Origin: Echinicola jeungdonensis
Lineage (GTDB): Bacteria; Bacteroidota; Bacteroidia; Cytophagales; Cyclobacteriaceae
Reading direction: 5' to 3'
Assembly (NCBI RefSeq): GCF_030409905.1
Contig: NZ_JAUFQT010000012.1
Location: forward strand, 1-15,101
Length of the DNA: 15,101 bases
Below the pieces are notes generated by a model, which saw nothing but the letters and a program-made list of their open reading frames with translations, ran no database searches and was not told where the DNA came from. Shown here piece after piece: positions 8,804-15,101 of the stretch (positions within the stretch are counted from its first letter, which is position 1; each line of letters starts with the position of its first letter). Position numbers and translations under genes: made by a program.

Positions 8804-9537
8804 CCAAACATCTAGTTCATTGACAACATTCGATTCCAATTATGTCACCCCTAAAGGCACGGTTCATATTTGGCGATTCTCCCTTGATTTAGGTGAAGGC
8901 AAAGAAAATATTTAACATCAATACTTTCTATTGAGGAGCTTTGAAAAGGTTGGAAGGCTTCATTTTGAAAAAAATAAAATCCAATCAATTGCTGCACGTG
9001 GATTGTTACGTCAAATCTTGGGCTTTTATATAGAGATAAAACCCGATCAAATTCAATTTGATTATTAAATATGGGAAACCCCAATTAAGACCAGAAATTG
9101 GTTGGGAAAACATCAATTTCGATCTATCACATTCCAGCAACAAAGCCCTTTTAGATTTTTCTAAAAATCGGAATGTTAGGATCGAAATTGAGCAAATTCG
9201 ACATGATGTTTCTTATGATCATTTTATCCGTAATTTTTTTTTAAAGAGGGAAATCAGGTTAATAAAGGAAATTACTCAGGAAAAAAGACCGGAAATATTT
9301 ATTCAATTTTAGACAAGAAAGGAAGCTTTACTTAAAGCTTTTGGGAAAGGGCTTTCTTTTCCAATGGAGCCATTGTATGTATCCTCAATTAGTGGAAAAT
9401 CACCTTCACTAATCCATATCTTAAAATGGGGATTGTAAAATTCAAATTGGTATGCACGAGATCATTACACCGGGAAAGAATATCCAGCAGCTGTTGCTAC
9501 TGATGGAGATTTAGGTGACCTCTCATTTTATCATTAA
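8800..9537 (+). pseudogene. 4'-phosphopantetheinyl transferase (Sfp type), disrupted
   Basis: Family role: transfer of 4'-phosphopantetheine from CoA to a Ser of carrier proteins. Segments in order: VHIWRFSLDL; SIEELEKVGRLHFEK; IAARGLLRQILGFYIEIKP; KYGKPQL; INFDLSHSSNKALLDFSK; NVRIEIEQIRHDVSYDHFI; RNFFLKREI; TRKEALLKAFGKGL; YPAAVATDG. These match the Sfp/AcpT fold over the full length of about 240 residues. Lesions common to both arms: a frameshift in MTKHLVH soon after the start, a missing T near 8914 (KENI then LTSILS), a frameshift before KYGKPQL near 9063, TAG (9310-9312) where the family has Trp in WTRKEA, and TAA near 9437. The Mg-binding VGIDIE is VRIEIE, so Asp becomes Glu. An extra T near 8941 is specific to this arm. 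The ATGA overlap implies translational coupling to the P450. It is probably a decayed gene, although a shared systematic error cannot be excluded. Confidence 0.75.
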
Positions 9538-9865
9538 TCCTTATAAGCTGATCTTGGGATTATGATTTTCTTTATTACTCAACTTAATCAAGTTAGTGAG
9601 ATAAAATTGGTCACAAGAAAACTCCAGTTGGTAATTGCCGGAATCGAATTTTATAGATTTACTGTTATTAAAAATTACATTTGATAATTGGACATCAATT
9701 CATCTGTCAACTGAGTGTACACAATAATTCTCTTTGATTACCTAGCTAAGGTAGAATTCTGAAAGCGATTCACATTAGGCTTCCATGAATAACCAAAAGT
9801 TCAGATAACCCTGTTATTTTTCTAACGCTTCAGGAAAAGATGGAATAATCCCTATCAAATACACC
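9538..9865 (-). pseudogene. Possible leucine-rich-repeat remnant (right-arm copy)
   Basis: This is the mirror of 5281-5600. It lies convergent to the PPTase and downstream of the lipoprotein terminator. The PEALEKITGLSELWL-like and NSIRQLPTEVF-like fragments are on the minus strand, interrupted by stops. One small difference from the other arm is an extra G near 9641. No other gene is visible in this stretch on either strand. Confidence 0.36.
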
Positions 9866-9984
9866 GCCGGTATCTTCTACCTCATATAGCCCCTACTTAA
9901 GGTGAATAATTTCACACTTTTGAAGAAATAGGGAATTCAATCAGTATTAGAAATAGAAACCACTTTTTTCAATTTGAAATGGGT

Positions 9985-10011
9985 AAAAAAAGGCGAGCTT
10001 TTTTGCCCGCC
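9985..10011 (-). terminator. Rho-independent terminator of the lipoprotein gene (right arm)
   Basis: On the minus strand GGCGGGC, AAAAAA, GCTCGCC and seven T, about 20 bases past the TAA of the lipoprotein gene. It is identical to the left copy. Confidence 0.85.
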
Positions 10012-10029
10012 CTTAAGACAAAATGTTTT

Positions 10030-10738
10030 TTAAGGTTGAAAAATAGCGAAATGGGAATCGGCACATTCTCCAGGGTCATCAGTAACCTGACCAGCATCGA
10101 GAAAAGTGGTACATCCTCCATCAAATGAATTGATTAAATCCGGCATATTAGCAGGTACTTTTGGACCATGACTTCGAAGCACCAAATGCACTTCTGCACC
10201 CCAAGGGTCTATTAAGCCGAATATCGGAATATCTAATCCCAACAAGTCATTAAAAAAAGGCATAGCAGATCCAGACAAGTCTCCTACTTTTTTATGGCCA
10301 CTTATGGTTATAGAGGAATTTCCTGCGATATTTCCTCCTCCAAAGGAAACATCTGTCATGGTTTCAGGATTAAAAATGTCTGGTTCACCGCATGGACTGG
10401 TGGCACAATTTTCAGGGGCATTGAATATTACAAACCAGATGGTATAAGCATCCCCGCTATAAGTTCCTCTGCATGCAAACTCATTGAAATTCCCTTTGGC
10501 CCCTTATTAGACCGGCTGAAGACCCTTCCACAGGGCTACTTGGATCAGAAAAGGCAAAAAACTGGTTGACTGTTTTGGGTACCACCTTTACGAGCCCATT
10601 CATCAGCCAAATTCCCTATTCATAAGAACCCAAAGAAATTTTGGGAACACCCACATACGCTGCTTCTTCTTCAATCTCAGAACAAGCCAAAATAAACAGC
10701 GAAATTGAAGCTGTTAGGAAAATAACTAAGCCTTTCAT
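10030..10738 (-). CDS. Secreted lipoprotein, conserved uncharacterised family
   Basis: ATG 10738 begins a lipoprotein signal peptide (MKGLVIFLTASISLFILACS) with lipobox FILAC and Cys19 as the lipidation site. The mature part, about 215 residues, includes GNLADEWARKGG, FACRGTYSGDAYTIWFVIFN, ENCATSPCGEPDIFNPET, HKKVGDLSGSAMPFF, IDPWGAEVHLVLRSHGPKVP and FDGGCTTFLDAGQ, ending ECADSHFAIFQP. The YTIWFVIFN, GAEVHLVLRSHGP and GGC elements recur in secreted proteins of unknown function in Bacteroidota and other phyla, as far as I recall. Several Cys residues suggest disulphides. This arm is correct from about 10480 to 10030. Both arms share an in-frame TAG after LGSYE and an indel before NFNEFACRG, so expression as one chain is uncertain. 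It has its own promoter and terminator. Confidence 0.78.
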
Positions 10739-11049
10739 GGTTGTTTTGGTTAATTTTAAATGAAAATATGGATACGAATTTTTTAATACCAGCAGGTTTT
10801 TAAGTATTATCAAAATTAATTCTTTTACCCCCCTAATCAAATAAAACAAAGTTTAAATAACTGTATTTCAATGTTTATAGAATAAAATATTATTATCATT
10901 ATATCGGTTCAAAAAGAAATTTAACTTGATCTCCTAATAAATTTCTCTATTCATTATTTCAACAGGTTTTTCCGGTTTGAAGATCATTGAAATCCAGAAA
11001 AATCATTTAAATATTGATTATATTTACAGACATAAAACGCTATACATCA
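10739..11049. other. Divergent AT-rich intergenic region (right arm)
   Basis: This is the mirror of 4104-4413, with the promoter for the minus-strand lipoprotein gene at 10811-10841. Upstream of the thioredoxin start there is TATATTTA at 11019-11026, resembling a -7 box, but no TTTG at the right distance. No gene is seen. Confidence 0.6.
10811..10841 (-). promoter_or_regulatory. Bacteroidota sigma-ABfr-type promoter for the lipoprotein gene
   Basis: On the minus strand TTTG (10838-10841), a 19-base spacer and TAATTTTG (10811-10818) match the Bacteroidota primary-sigma consensus TTTG-N19-21-TAnnTTTG exactly. The -7 box ends 72 bases before the ATG. It is the clearest taxonomic signal in the window. 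Confidence 0.68.
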
Positions 11050-11603
11050 ATGAATTATAAAATATCCATATTAGTCCTTTATTTGATTAGTCTGCCTTTA
11101 TGGGCACAAGGCCAGACCGAATCAATGGACTCCAAGGGAATGGAACTTCCGGATTTCACATTAGTGGATCTGGAAGGCAATACTATTTCCTCTGAAGATT
11201 TCAAAGGCGGCTATTTGGTCATCCATATTGCTACTACTGGTGTCCGTTTTGCAATGCCGAAGCTCCCTATCTTGAAGAGCTAGCCCAGAATTACAGAAAT
11301 AAAAATGTCAAAGTCCTCATTATCGATGTGAAAGAACCTGCTTCCCTGGTAAAAAGAAAAACTGCAAGACCGTTTCAATTTAGCTTCCCGGTAATATTGG
11401 ATGAAGATGGGACTGTGGCGGCAAGTTTTGCCCCTGAGGACGTATTGCCCGACTTGGCCCGGGATGAAGTAATGCTTGCCTCCAATATATTAGTTGATCT
11501 GGAGGGAAATATCCAATATATGTCCTTGCTGGATTCTAAGAATTTTGACGCAAAACTTTTGGGGCTTAAAGCTAAACTTGATGAGCTATTGTCTGAAAAT
11601 TAG
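11050..11603 (+). CDS. TlpA-like periplasmic thioredoxin-fold protein
   Basis: Reconstructed length is about 184 residues. A signal peptide (MNYKISILVLYLISLPLWAQ) is followed by GMELPDFTLVDLEGNTIS, the usual entry of the TlpA/ResA/AhpC-TSA fold, then YLVIHIATTWCPFCNAEAPY with the redox-active CPFC (Cys65, Cys68), and PVILDEDGTVAASFAPEDVLP followed by NILVDLEGNIQY, the strand region carrying the family's cis-Pro environment. It would reduce or exchange disulphides in the periplasm. In this arm two bases are missing at the active site (near 11236), turning TTWCPFC into TTGVRF, and there is an extra A near 11354. The left arm is correct at both. It overlaps the next gene by 23 bases, which argues for an operon. 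Confidence 0.87.
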
Positions 11604-12038
11604 TATTGGGATACTCCTACTGATTGGGATCACCCTTCCAGCAAATGGACAAGAAAAACACTGGGTAAAACTGATTAATGAGCAAATTACCTTAAAGAAA
11701 ATAATCAACAGCTAGAGTTGGTTTTTGCCATTCAAAATGGAATGCACATTCAGGCAGATGAAGTGAATGACCCCAATTTTATTCCAACCCGGATTACCAT
11801 AGAATGGCCAGCATCTTTTCAAATTGACTCTGCTCAGTTTTCTGCCCCAAAAACTTTCAAAATGATTGGAGAAGATCAGCCTTTGCAAGTATTTTCTAAT
11901 CAATTCACTGTGAATTTTTGGTAAAAAAAGCCAAAAGGGGACTTTAAAATCCCAGGAGAATTATACTATCAAGCTTGCAATGCCTATAAATGCTTTTTTC
12001 CAAGGACTTTAAATTTTAACATAGACTTGCAAAACTAA
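11581..12038 (+). CDS. Small exported DsbD-alpha-like protein
   Basis: The start ATG 11581 lies inside the end of the thioredoxin gene. A signal peptide (MSYCLKISIGILLLIGITL) is followed by HWVKLINEQITL, LELVFAIQNGMHIQADE, VNDPNFIPTRITIEWP, FSAPKTFKM, QVFSNQFTV and IPGELYYQACNAYKCFFPRT, ending NFNIDLQN then TAA. The GMHIxAD element and the C-x4-C motif before FPRT match the N-terminal periplasmic domain of DsbD and ScsB-type reductases, whose Cys pair receives electrons and passes them to partners. Here the domain stands alone at about 152 residues, with no membrane or thioredoxin part. A frame break at LKENNQQLE is arm-specific. One in the A/G run before FKIPGEL (about 11930-11945) is unresolved in both arms. 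The partner is plausibly the neighbouring CPFC protein. Confidence 0.75.
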
Positions 12039-12241
12039 CAACTTATCCATTTGCTTTGAATTTTCAGAAAAAAGGCGATTTAATTCCTTTAGCTCCTAAA
12101 ATCTTTTAATTCTGCGGATATTTATCTCTTTTTATTTTTTCATTTTACCAATCATATGGTTATTTTCATAAAGGAAGCCTGAGGTTTTGAATTGCTTTTG
12201 AAAGGCTTTTAATATTATGGAAACAAAACGATTATAAGCAA

Positions 12242-12728
12242 ATGACTGAACAGCAACGAACCTTTATGGAAATGGCAATTCCCTGGCAAAAGAAGGAATG
12301 AGTTCCGGAAAGGGAGGCCCGTTTGGCTGTATTGTTGTAAAAGAGGGGGTCGTCATTGGAAAAGGAAACAATAGTGTCCTAAGTACCAATGACCCAACTG
12401 CTCATGCGGAGATCATGGCCATCCGGGATGCCTGCAAATCACTTGGACATTTTCAGCTTGAAGACTGTGAGGTTTATTCCTCCTGTGAACCTTGCCCTAT
12501 GTGCCTGGGAGCCATTTATTGGGCAAGACCTAAGCGCGTATTTTTTGCCAATACCAGAAAGGATGCCGCCAATGCTGGGTTGATGATGATTTTATTTATC
12601 AGGAACTCCCGATTGCCCCTGAAAACAGGAAAATACCCATGATCCATTTTAAACAAAATGGAGCTAAGGAGGTATTCCAAATGTGGATCGACAAACCAGA
12701 TAAGAAAAATATACTGAATCCATTTTAA
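12242..12728 (+). CDS. guaD: Guanine deaminase, GuaD/CDA fold (right-arm copy, frameshifted)
   Basis: This is the mirror of 2387-2911, which has the intact core. Here a missing T near 12281 (MAISLAKEG) and another near 12581 (AGFDDDF) break the frame. The zinc motifs HAE and PCPMC between them are intact. In this arm the C-terminus reads FQMWIDKPDKKNILNPF and stops at TAA 12726-12728, giving about 160 residues, close to the usual GuaD length and 28 bases before the next ATG. The left arm instead runs on for about 15 codons. The shorter end fits the family better. A gap of about 200 AT-rich bases precedes the gene, so it may have its own promoter, although none was recognised. Confidence 0.85.
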
Positions 12729-12756
12729 TTAAATCAGTAACCAAAACCTTATGATT

Positions 12757-13281
12757 ATGAATACTAGGAACATATTAATAATTATATCTTATCATTTTGG
12801 TGGCATGCTCGTCATCAAATGAGGATCAGTTTGAATATCAAGAGGAAAAAGTCTTGGACAAAGAATCCGGGGATGAATATTCCATGGAAAAATTTGACAC
12901 CCTTACCGTGGTTCATATTGATGGGACACAGGAGGAAATCCTGGTGGAAGATGCGCTTTTTTATGGCTCTGAAAAAGGTACCAAATTCATTAAATCCGGT
13001 GAAAGCCGATTAGAAAAAGAGAAGAAGCTTTGATGGCAGAGAAAAAACAAAAAATCAAGGAGGAAAGAATCAAAAGGTATGAATCTTTTAGTGATGAAGA
13101 ACTCTTGAGAGAATTTAACAGGCTTCGAGAGGAGGATGCCTCCTTTTCCCAGCAAATGGACGTAATAATTGAGCTGGAACGCAGAGAAGTTATTGGAAGG
13201 GATGAGGTTCCATCCATGCTTGAGGAGGATTCCACCATGATCGATTACGATTTGGAATACAATCCTGAATCCATGGATTAG
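12757..13281 (+). CDS. Small charged lipoprotein, likely helical
   Basis: The reconstructed protein has about 175 residues. The signal peptide is complete in the left arm: NILIIISLIILVAC with lipobox LVAC. Here TC is missing near 12789. Then come an acidic region, YSMEKFDTLTVVHIDGTQEE, ILVEDALFYGSEKGTKFIKS, a highly charged stretch rich in Glu, Lys and Arg (RLEKREEALMAEKKQKIKEE) that should form a helix or coiled coil, DEELLREFNRLREEDASF, and an acidic tail ending YNPESMD. A missing A near 13016 breaks the frame in this arm only. It follows the deaminase closely and precedes a terminator. No family was recognised. The charge pattern suggests a periplasmic, possibly peptidoglycan- or protein-binding surface lipoprotein, which is inference. 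Confidence 0.78.
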
Positions 13282-13292
13282 GTATTCCATAA

Positions 13293-13427
13293 TACTCTTT
13301 TCTTATAGATTACGGTGACCAAAATGGAATCGAATATCTTATTTACAGGAAGGAAGGCTGCATATTCCAAGGTGAAATATTCAATGGAAATGAAAAATAT
13401 TCCGGCTGTATTTTGACTTTGGAATAA
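13293..13427 (+). pseudogene. Short orphan coding remnant
   Basis: Between in-frame stops at 13290 and 13425 there are 45 open codons without ATG. Translation contains DYGDQNGIEYLIYRKEG, then CIFQGEIFNGNEKYSG, then CILTLE and TAA. The composition looks like genuine globular protein (alternating strands, aromatic residues, two Cys), and both arms agree. It could be the C-terminal end of a gene lost by deletion or IS activity, or chance. No family is recognised. Confidence 0.33.
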
Positions 13428-13430
13428 GTA

Positions 13431-13465
13431 AAAAAAGGTGGTTTGTGTCCGCACAAACCACCTTT
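13431..13465 (-). terminator. Strong hairpin terminator (right arm, complete stem)
   Basis: AGGTGGTTTGTG pairs with CACAAACCACCT over 12 bp around the loop TCCG, with seven A before it and TTTCT after it. The better U-tract is on the minus strand, but it can also end the plus-strand lipoprotein transcript. Confidence 0.72.
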
Positions 13466-13534
13466 CTATAGGGCTTCTTGTTAATTAGCTAAAATCACTG
13501 ACTCTTAATAAACAGGGGTGCGAAAAAATAACTC

Positions 13535-13585
13535 AAAAACCCCGAAAATCGTCCAAAAGGGCTTTTTCCGGGGTTTTCTTTTTCG
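13535..13585 (+). terminator. Hairpin with U-tract upstream of the transposase (right arm)
   Basis: AAAACCCCG (13536-13544) pairs with CGGGGTTTT (13569-13577), extended inward by AAAA against TTTT with one bulged C, then CTTTTT. It lies 30 to 80 bases before the transposase ATG, where it would stop outside transcripts from entering the gene. Confidence 0.58.
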
Positions 13586-13612
13586 TATTTTTTGTTTGCA
13601 GACAAAAATACT

Positions 13613-14957
13613 ATGAAAGATACCATACAGCTCCCTATTTTCAAAGACTTTGACGGATACTCTCCAAAGTATCACTTTTTCAAGAATTCCTTGCTTGGCC
13701 AGATCCATGACAGCCTGCCATGGGAAAAGCTTTCGAGCCTTGTTCCTGAAAAGCTGCAGGGGCCTGGTGCCCAAGGTGGTTCGTGCCAAGGGCATGTTTG
13801 CCCTGATGTTTTTGAAAGCCTACCTGAATACCTCAGACCGCCAATTGATAGAGCGTTTCAATACCGACTGGAGCCTTCAGTATTTCTGCGGGAAAGTATT
13901 GGCAGCAGACCAACAGATCCGGGACCTTACCATTATGACACGGATCAGGGCCTACATCGAGGAACATTGCCACTGGGAACAGATCCAAGAGGTACTAATG
14001 GATCACTGGAAACAGGATGTGGACAACAGCCACGTCTTATAATGGATGCCACCTGTTATGAAAGTTATGTCCGTTTCCCCACCGACCCCAAACTACTCTG
14101 GGAATGCTGCCAGTGGGTGTTTGAAAAGCAACTGTTCAAAAAATGTAAAACAATTGGGCATAAAAAGGCCCGGTCAAAATACAGGGAGCAGAAGGCCAAA
14201 CAGCTTGGCTACTTCCGTAAAAGACGCAAATCCTTTAAGGAAACCCTCAAAAGGAAAAAAATCCCTGGTCTTCCTGTTGGAAAAGGACTTGGCCAGTTAC
14301 AAGAGATCCTAGACTTTTATCAAGGGGCGGGGCTTAAACCAAATGACTTTGCCTGTCTGAAGACCATCAAAAAAGTCTTGGTCCAGCAGCAGTTTGTTGG
14401 AAAATCCTCCCTCCGAACTTAAGGACCGCATCGTTTCCCTCCATAAACCTTATCTCCGGCCGATCGTCCGGGGAAAGGAAAACAAACCTGTGGAGTTCGG
14501 TATGAAAGCCCATATCCTTCAGACAGGCGGGCTATCATTTATCGATAAACTGGACTTCAACAACTTCAATGAATGTACCCGGTTGAAAATATCCACGGTA
14601 AAACATACCCGGATTTTCGGACAGACTTCCCAGCTGGGTGCCGACCGGATTTATGCCACCAATGCCAACAGAAAGTATTGTACCTCCAAAGACATATTCA
14701 CCGGCTTCCCCAAAAAGCCCCAAACCGCACAACAAAGCCGAAAAGATTCTGAGTGCTGAAGTCTCCAAACAAAGGGCAACGGCAATGGAAGGGGCTTTCG
14801 GCAACCATAAAAACCACTATGGACTGGTTAAAATACGAGTAAGGGAGATAAAAGGGAAAAGCTGGCCGTGCTGTTCGGCATTATGGCAGCCAACGCCGTA
14901 GCAGTTGCCAAACGAAGAAACCAACAGGAATCCCCGCCCATCAACAAAGCTGCTTGA
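13613..14957 (+). CDS. IS transposase, DDE type with DUF772-like N-terminus
   Basis: The reconstructed protein has about 448 residues. MKDTIQLPIFKDFDGYSPKY leads into a DUF772-like region (MFALMFLKAYLNTSDRQ, LIERFNTDWSLQYFCGKV, IRDLTIMTRI). The likely catalytic triad is Asp in LMDATCYESY (about residue 145), Asp in GADRIYATNANRKYC (about 344) and Glu in MEGAFGNHKNHYG (about 392). Between them is a Lys/Arg-rich linker (KQLGYFRKRRKSFKETLKRK). The C-terminus LAVLFGIMAANAVAVAKRR is typical of IS5/IS1182-like enzymes. The exact IS family was not settled. In this arm frame changes fall near 13755, 14040, 14150, 14265, 14397, 14715 and 14850. Several are absent from the other arm. The start is the second Met of the open frame (ATG 13613), since only a TTG lies upstream. 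Confidence 0.87.
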
Positions 14958-15101
14958 CAAAAACTACCGCCGGAAAGAAGGATTACAGGACAGGTGTGTC
15001 CAATTGTCAAACCACCCCAAAAATCAACCCCTTCAATTCAGTAATTGTACTTTTCCTTACACAAATTGTACTCTGAATTTTACTTCAAAGTACCCTAAAA
15101 C
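14958..15101. other. Non-coding tail downstream of the transposase
   Basis: About 145 AT-rich bases to the window end, mirrored at 61-204. It contains the repeated word AATTGTAC (about 15042 and 15065) but no gene. It is presumably the downstream untranslated part of the insertion sequence. Confidence 0.5.

Larger units (their letters stand above)
13282..13612. other. Gap between lipoprotein and transposase genes (right arm)
   Basis: About 330 bases containing the orphan coding remnant (13293-13427), the strong hairpin (13431-13465), the candidate IS boundary (about 13482-13520) and the transposase upstream hairpin (13535-13585). No complete gene is seen. Confidence 0.6.
7571..15101. repeat. 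Right arm of the 7.5-kb inverted repeat
   Basis: Reverse complement of 61-7566 (see that entry). It ends with the window inside the sequence downstream of the transposase, so whether the true repeat extends further cannot be seen. Gene descriptions are given on this arm wherever the two copies are equivalent. Confidence 0.98.
13482..15101 (+). mobile_element. Candidate insertion sequence, right-arm copy (outer end beyond the window)
   Basis: This is the mirror of 32-1664. The upstream boundary is taken at the TAATTA-type direct repeat, followed inward by CACTGACTCTTAATAAACAGG. The downstream end, seen at 24-60 on the left arm, is not reached before the window ends. Content is the hairpin, the transposase and about 145 bases of non-coding tail. 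Confidence 0.35.

Noticed and set aside
9300..9320. Reassigned TAG codon (Trp at UAG) suggested by shared TAG in the PPTase and the lipoprotein
   Set aside because: Only two cases; the PPTase also has TAA stops and frameshifts, and other genes in the window appear to end at TAG normally (thioredoxin, second lipoprotein). Decay or miscalls suffice.
11690..11730. In-frame TAG after NNHS/INS in the DsbD-like gene as a true stop
   Set aside because: Combining the arms gives AAT CAA CAG CTA GAG TTG, so the TAG is out of frame and reflects a missing A in each arm at different places.
12160..12235. Inverted AAGCCT...AGGCTT sequences upstream of the deaminase as a terminator or riboswitch
   Set aside because: The stem is only six pairs with a loop of about 20 bases and no convincing U-tract. 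No known riboswitch core is visible.
1..15101. CRISPR array, tRNA or rRNA genes
   Set aside because: No regularly spaced short repeats, no cloverleaf-like segments and no conserved rRNA blocks were seen on either strand.

Overview
The window is almost entirely one giant inverted repeat. Positions 61-7566 reappear as their reverse complement at 7571-15101, with only four bases (7567-7570, CTCC) between the arms. Only positions 1-60 have no partner. The window therefore holds about 7.5 kb of unique DNA read twice, once on each strand, and every gene appears as a mirrored pair. The arms differ mainly by one-base gains or losses in homopolymers. Each arm has different frameshifts, and choosing the better reading at each site restores several reading frames. 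This looks like a long read or clone of one molecule that folded back on itself, not two biological gene copies. The turn falls inside a cytochrome P450 coding sequence, at a native mini inverted repeat (ATAT-CTCC-ATAT) formed by the codons of its conserved Tyr-Gly-Asp-Ile.

The DNA is AT-rich and suggests a Bacteroidota member, probably Cytophagales or Flavobacteriia-like. The reasons are weak Shine-Dalgarno signals, a textbook Bacteroidota promoter (TTTG-N19-TAATTTTG at 10811-10841, minus strand), two short lipoproteins with Cys lipoboxes, a GuaD-type deaminase and a TlpA-like thioredoxin. The genus cannot be fixed by eye.

Unique layout, in right-arm orientation from the centre outwards: (1) cytochrome P450 lacking about 40 N-terminal residues, +; (2) Sfp-type 4'-phosphopantetheinyl transferase, +, starting in an ATGA overlap with the P450 stop but carrying lesions present in both arms, so probably a pseudogene; (3) a degraded leucine-rich-repeat remnant, -; (4) a secreted lipoprotein of a conserved uncharacterised family, -, with terminator and promoter; (5) a TlpA-like thioredoxin, +, overlapping (6) a small exported DsbD-alpha-like protein, +; (7) guanine deaminase, +; (8) a charged helical lipoprotein, +; (9) a short orphan coding remnant and a strong hairpin terminator; (10) an IS-type DDE transposase of about 448 codons, +, preceded by a hairpin. 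The left arm carries the same genes on the opposite strand.

Functional links: P450 and PPTase would suggest carrier-protein-dependent (PKS/NRPS/fatty-acid-like) chemistry, but no synthase is present and the PPTase looks dead. The thioredoxin and DsbD-like genes form an envelope thiol-redox pair. The deaminase and the second lipoprotein are closely spaced. I see no CRISPR array, tRNA or rRNA. The main discovery is structural: the palindrome, its turn point, and what the arm comparison says about which gene lesions are real.
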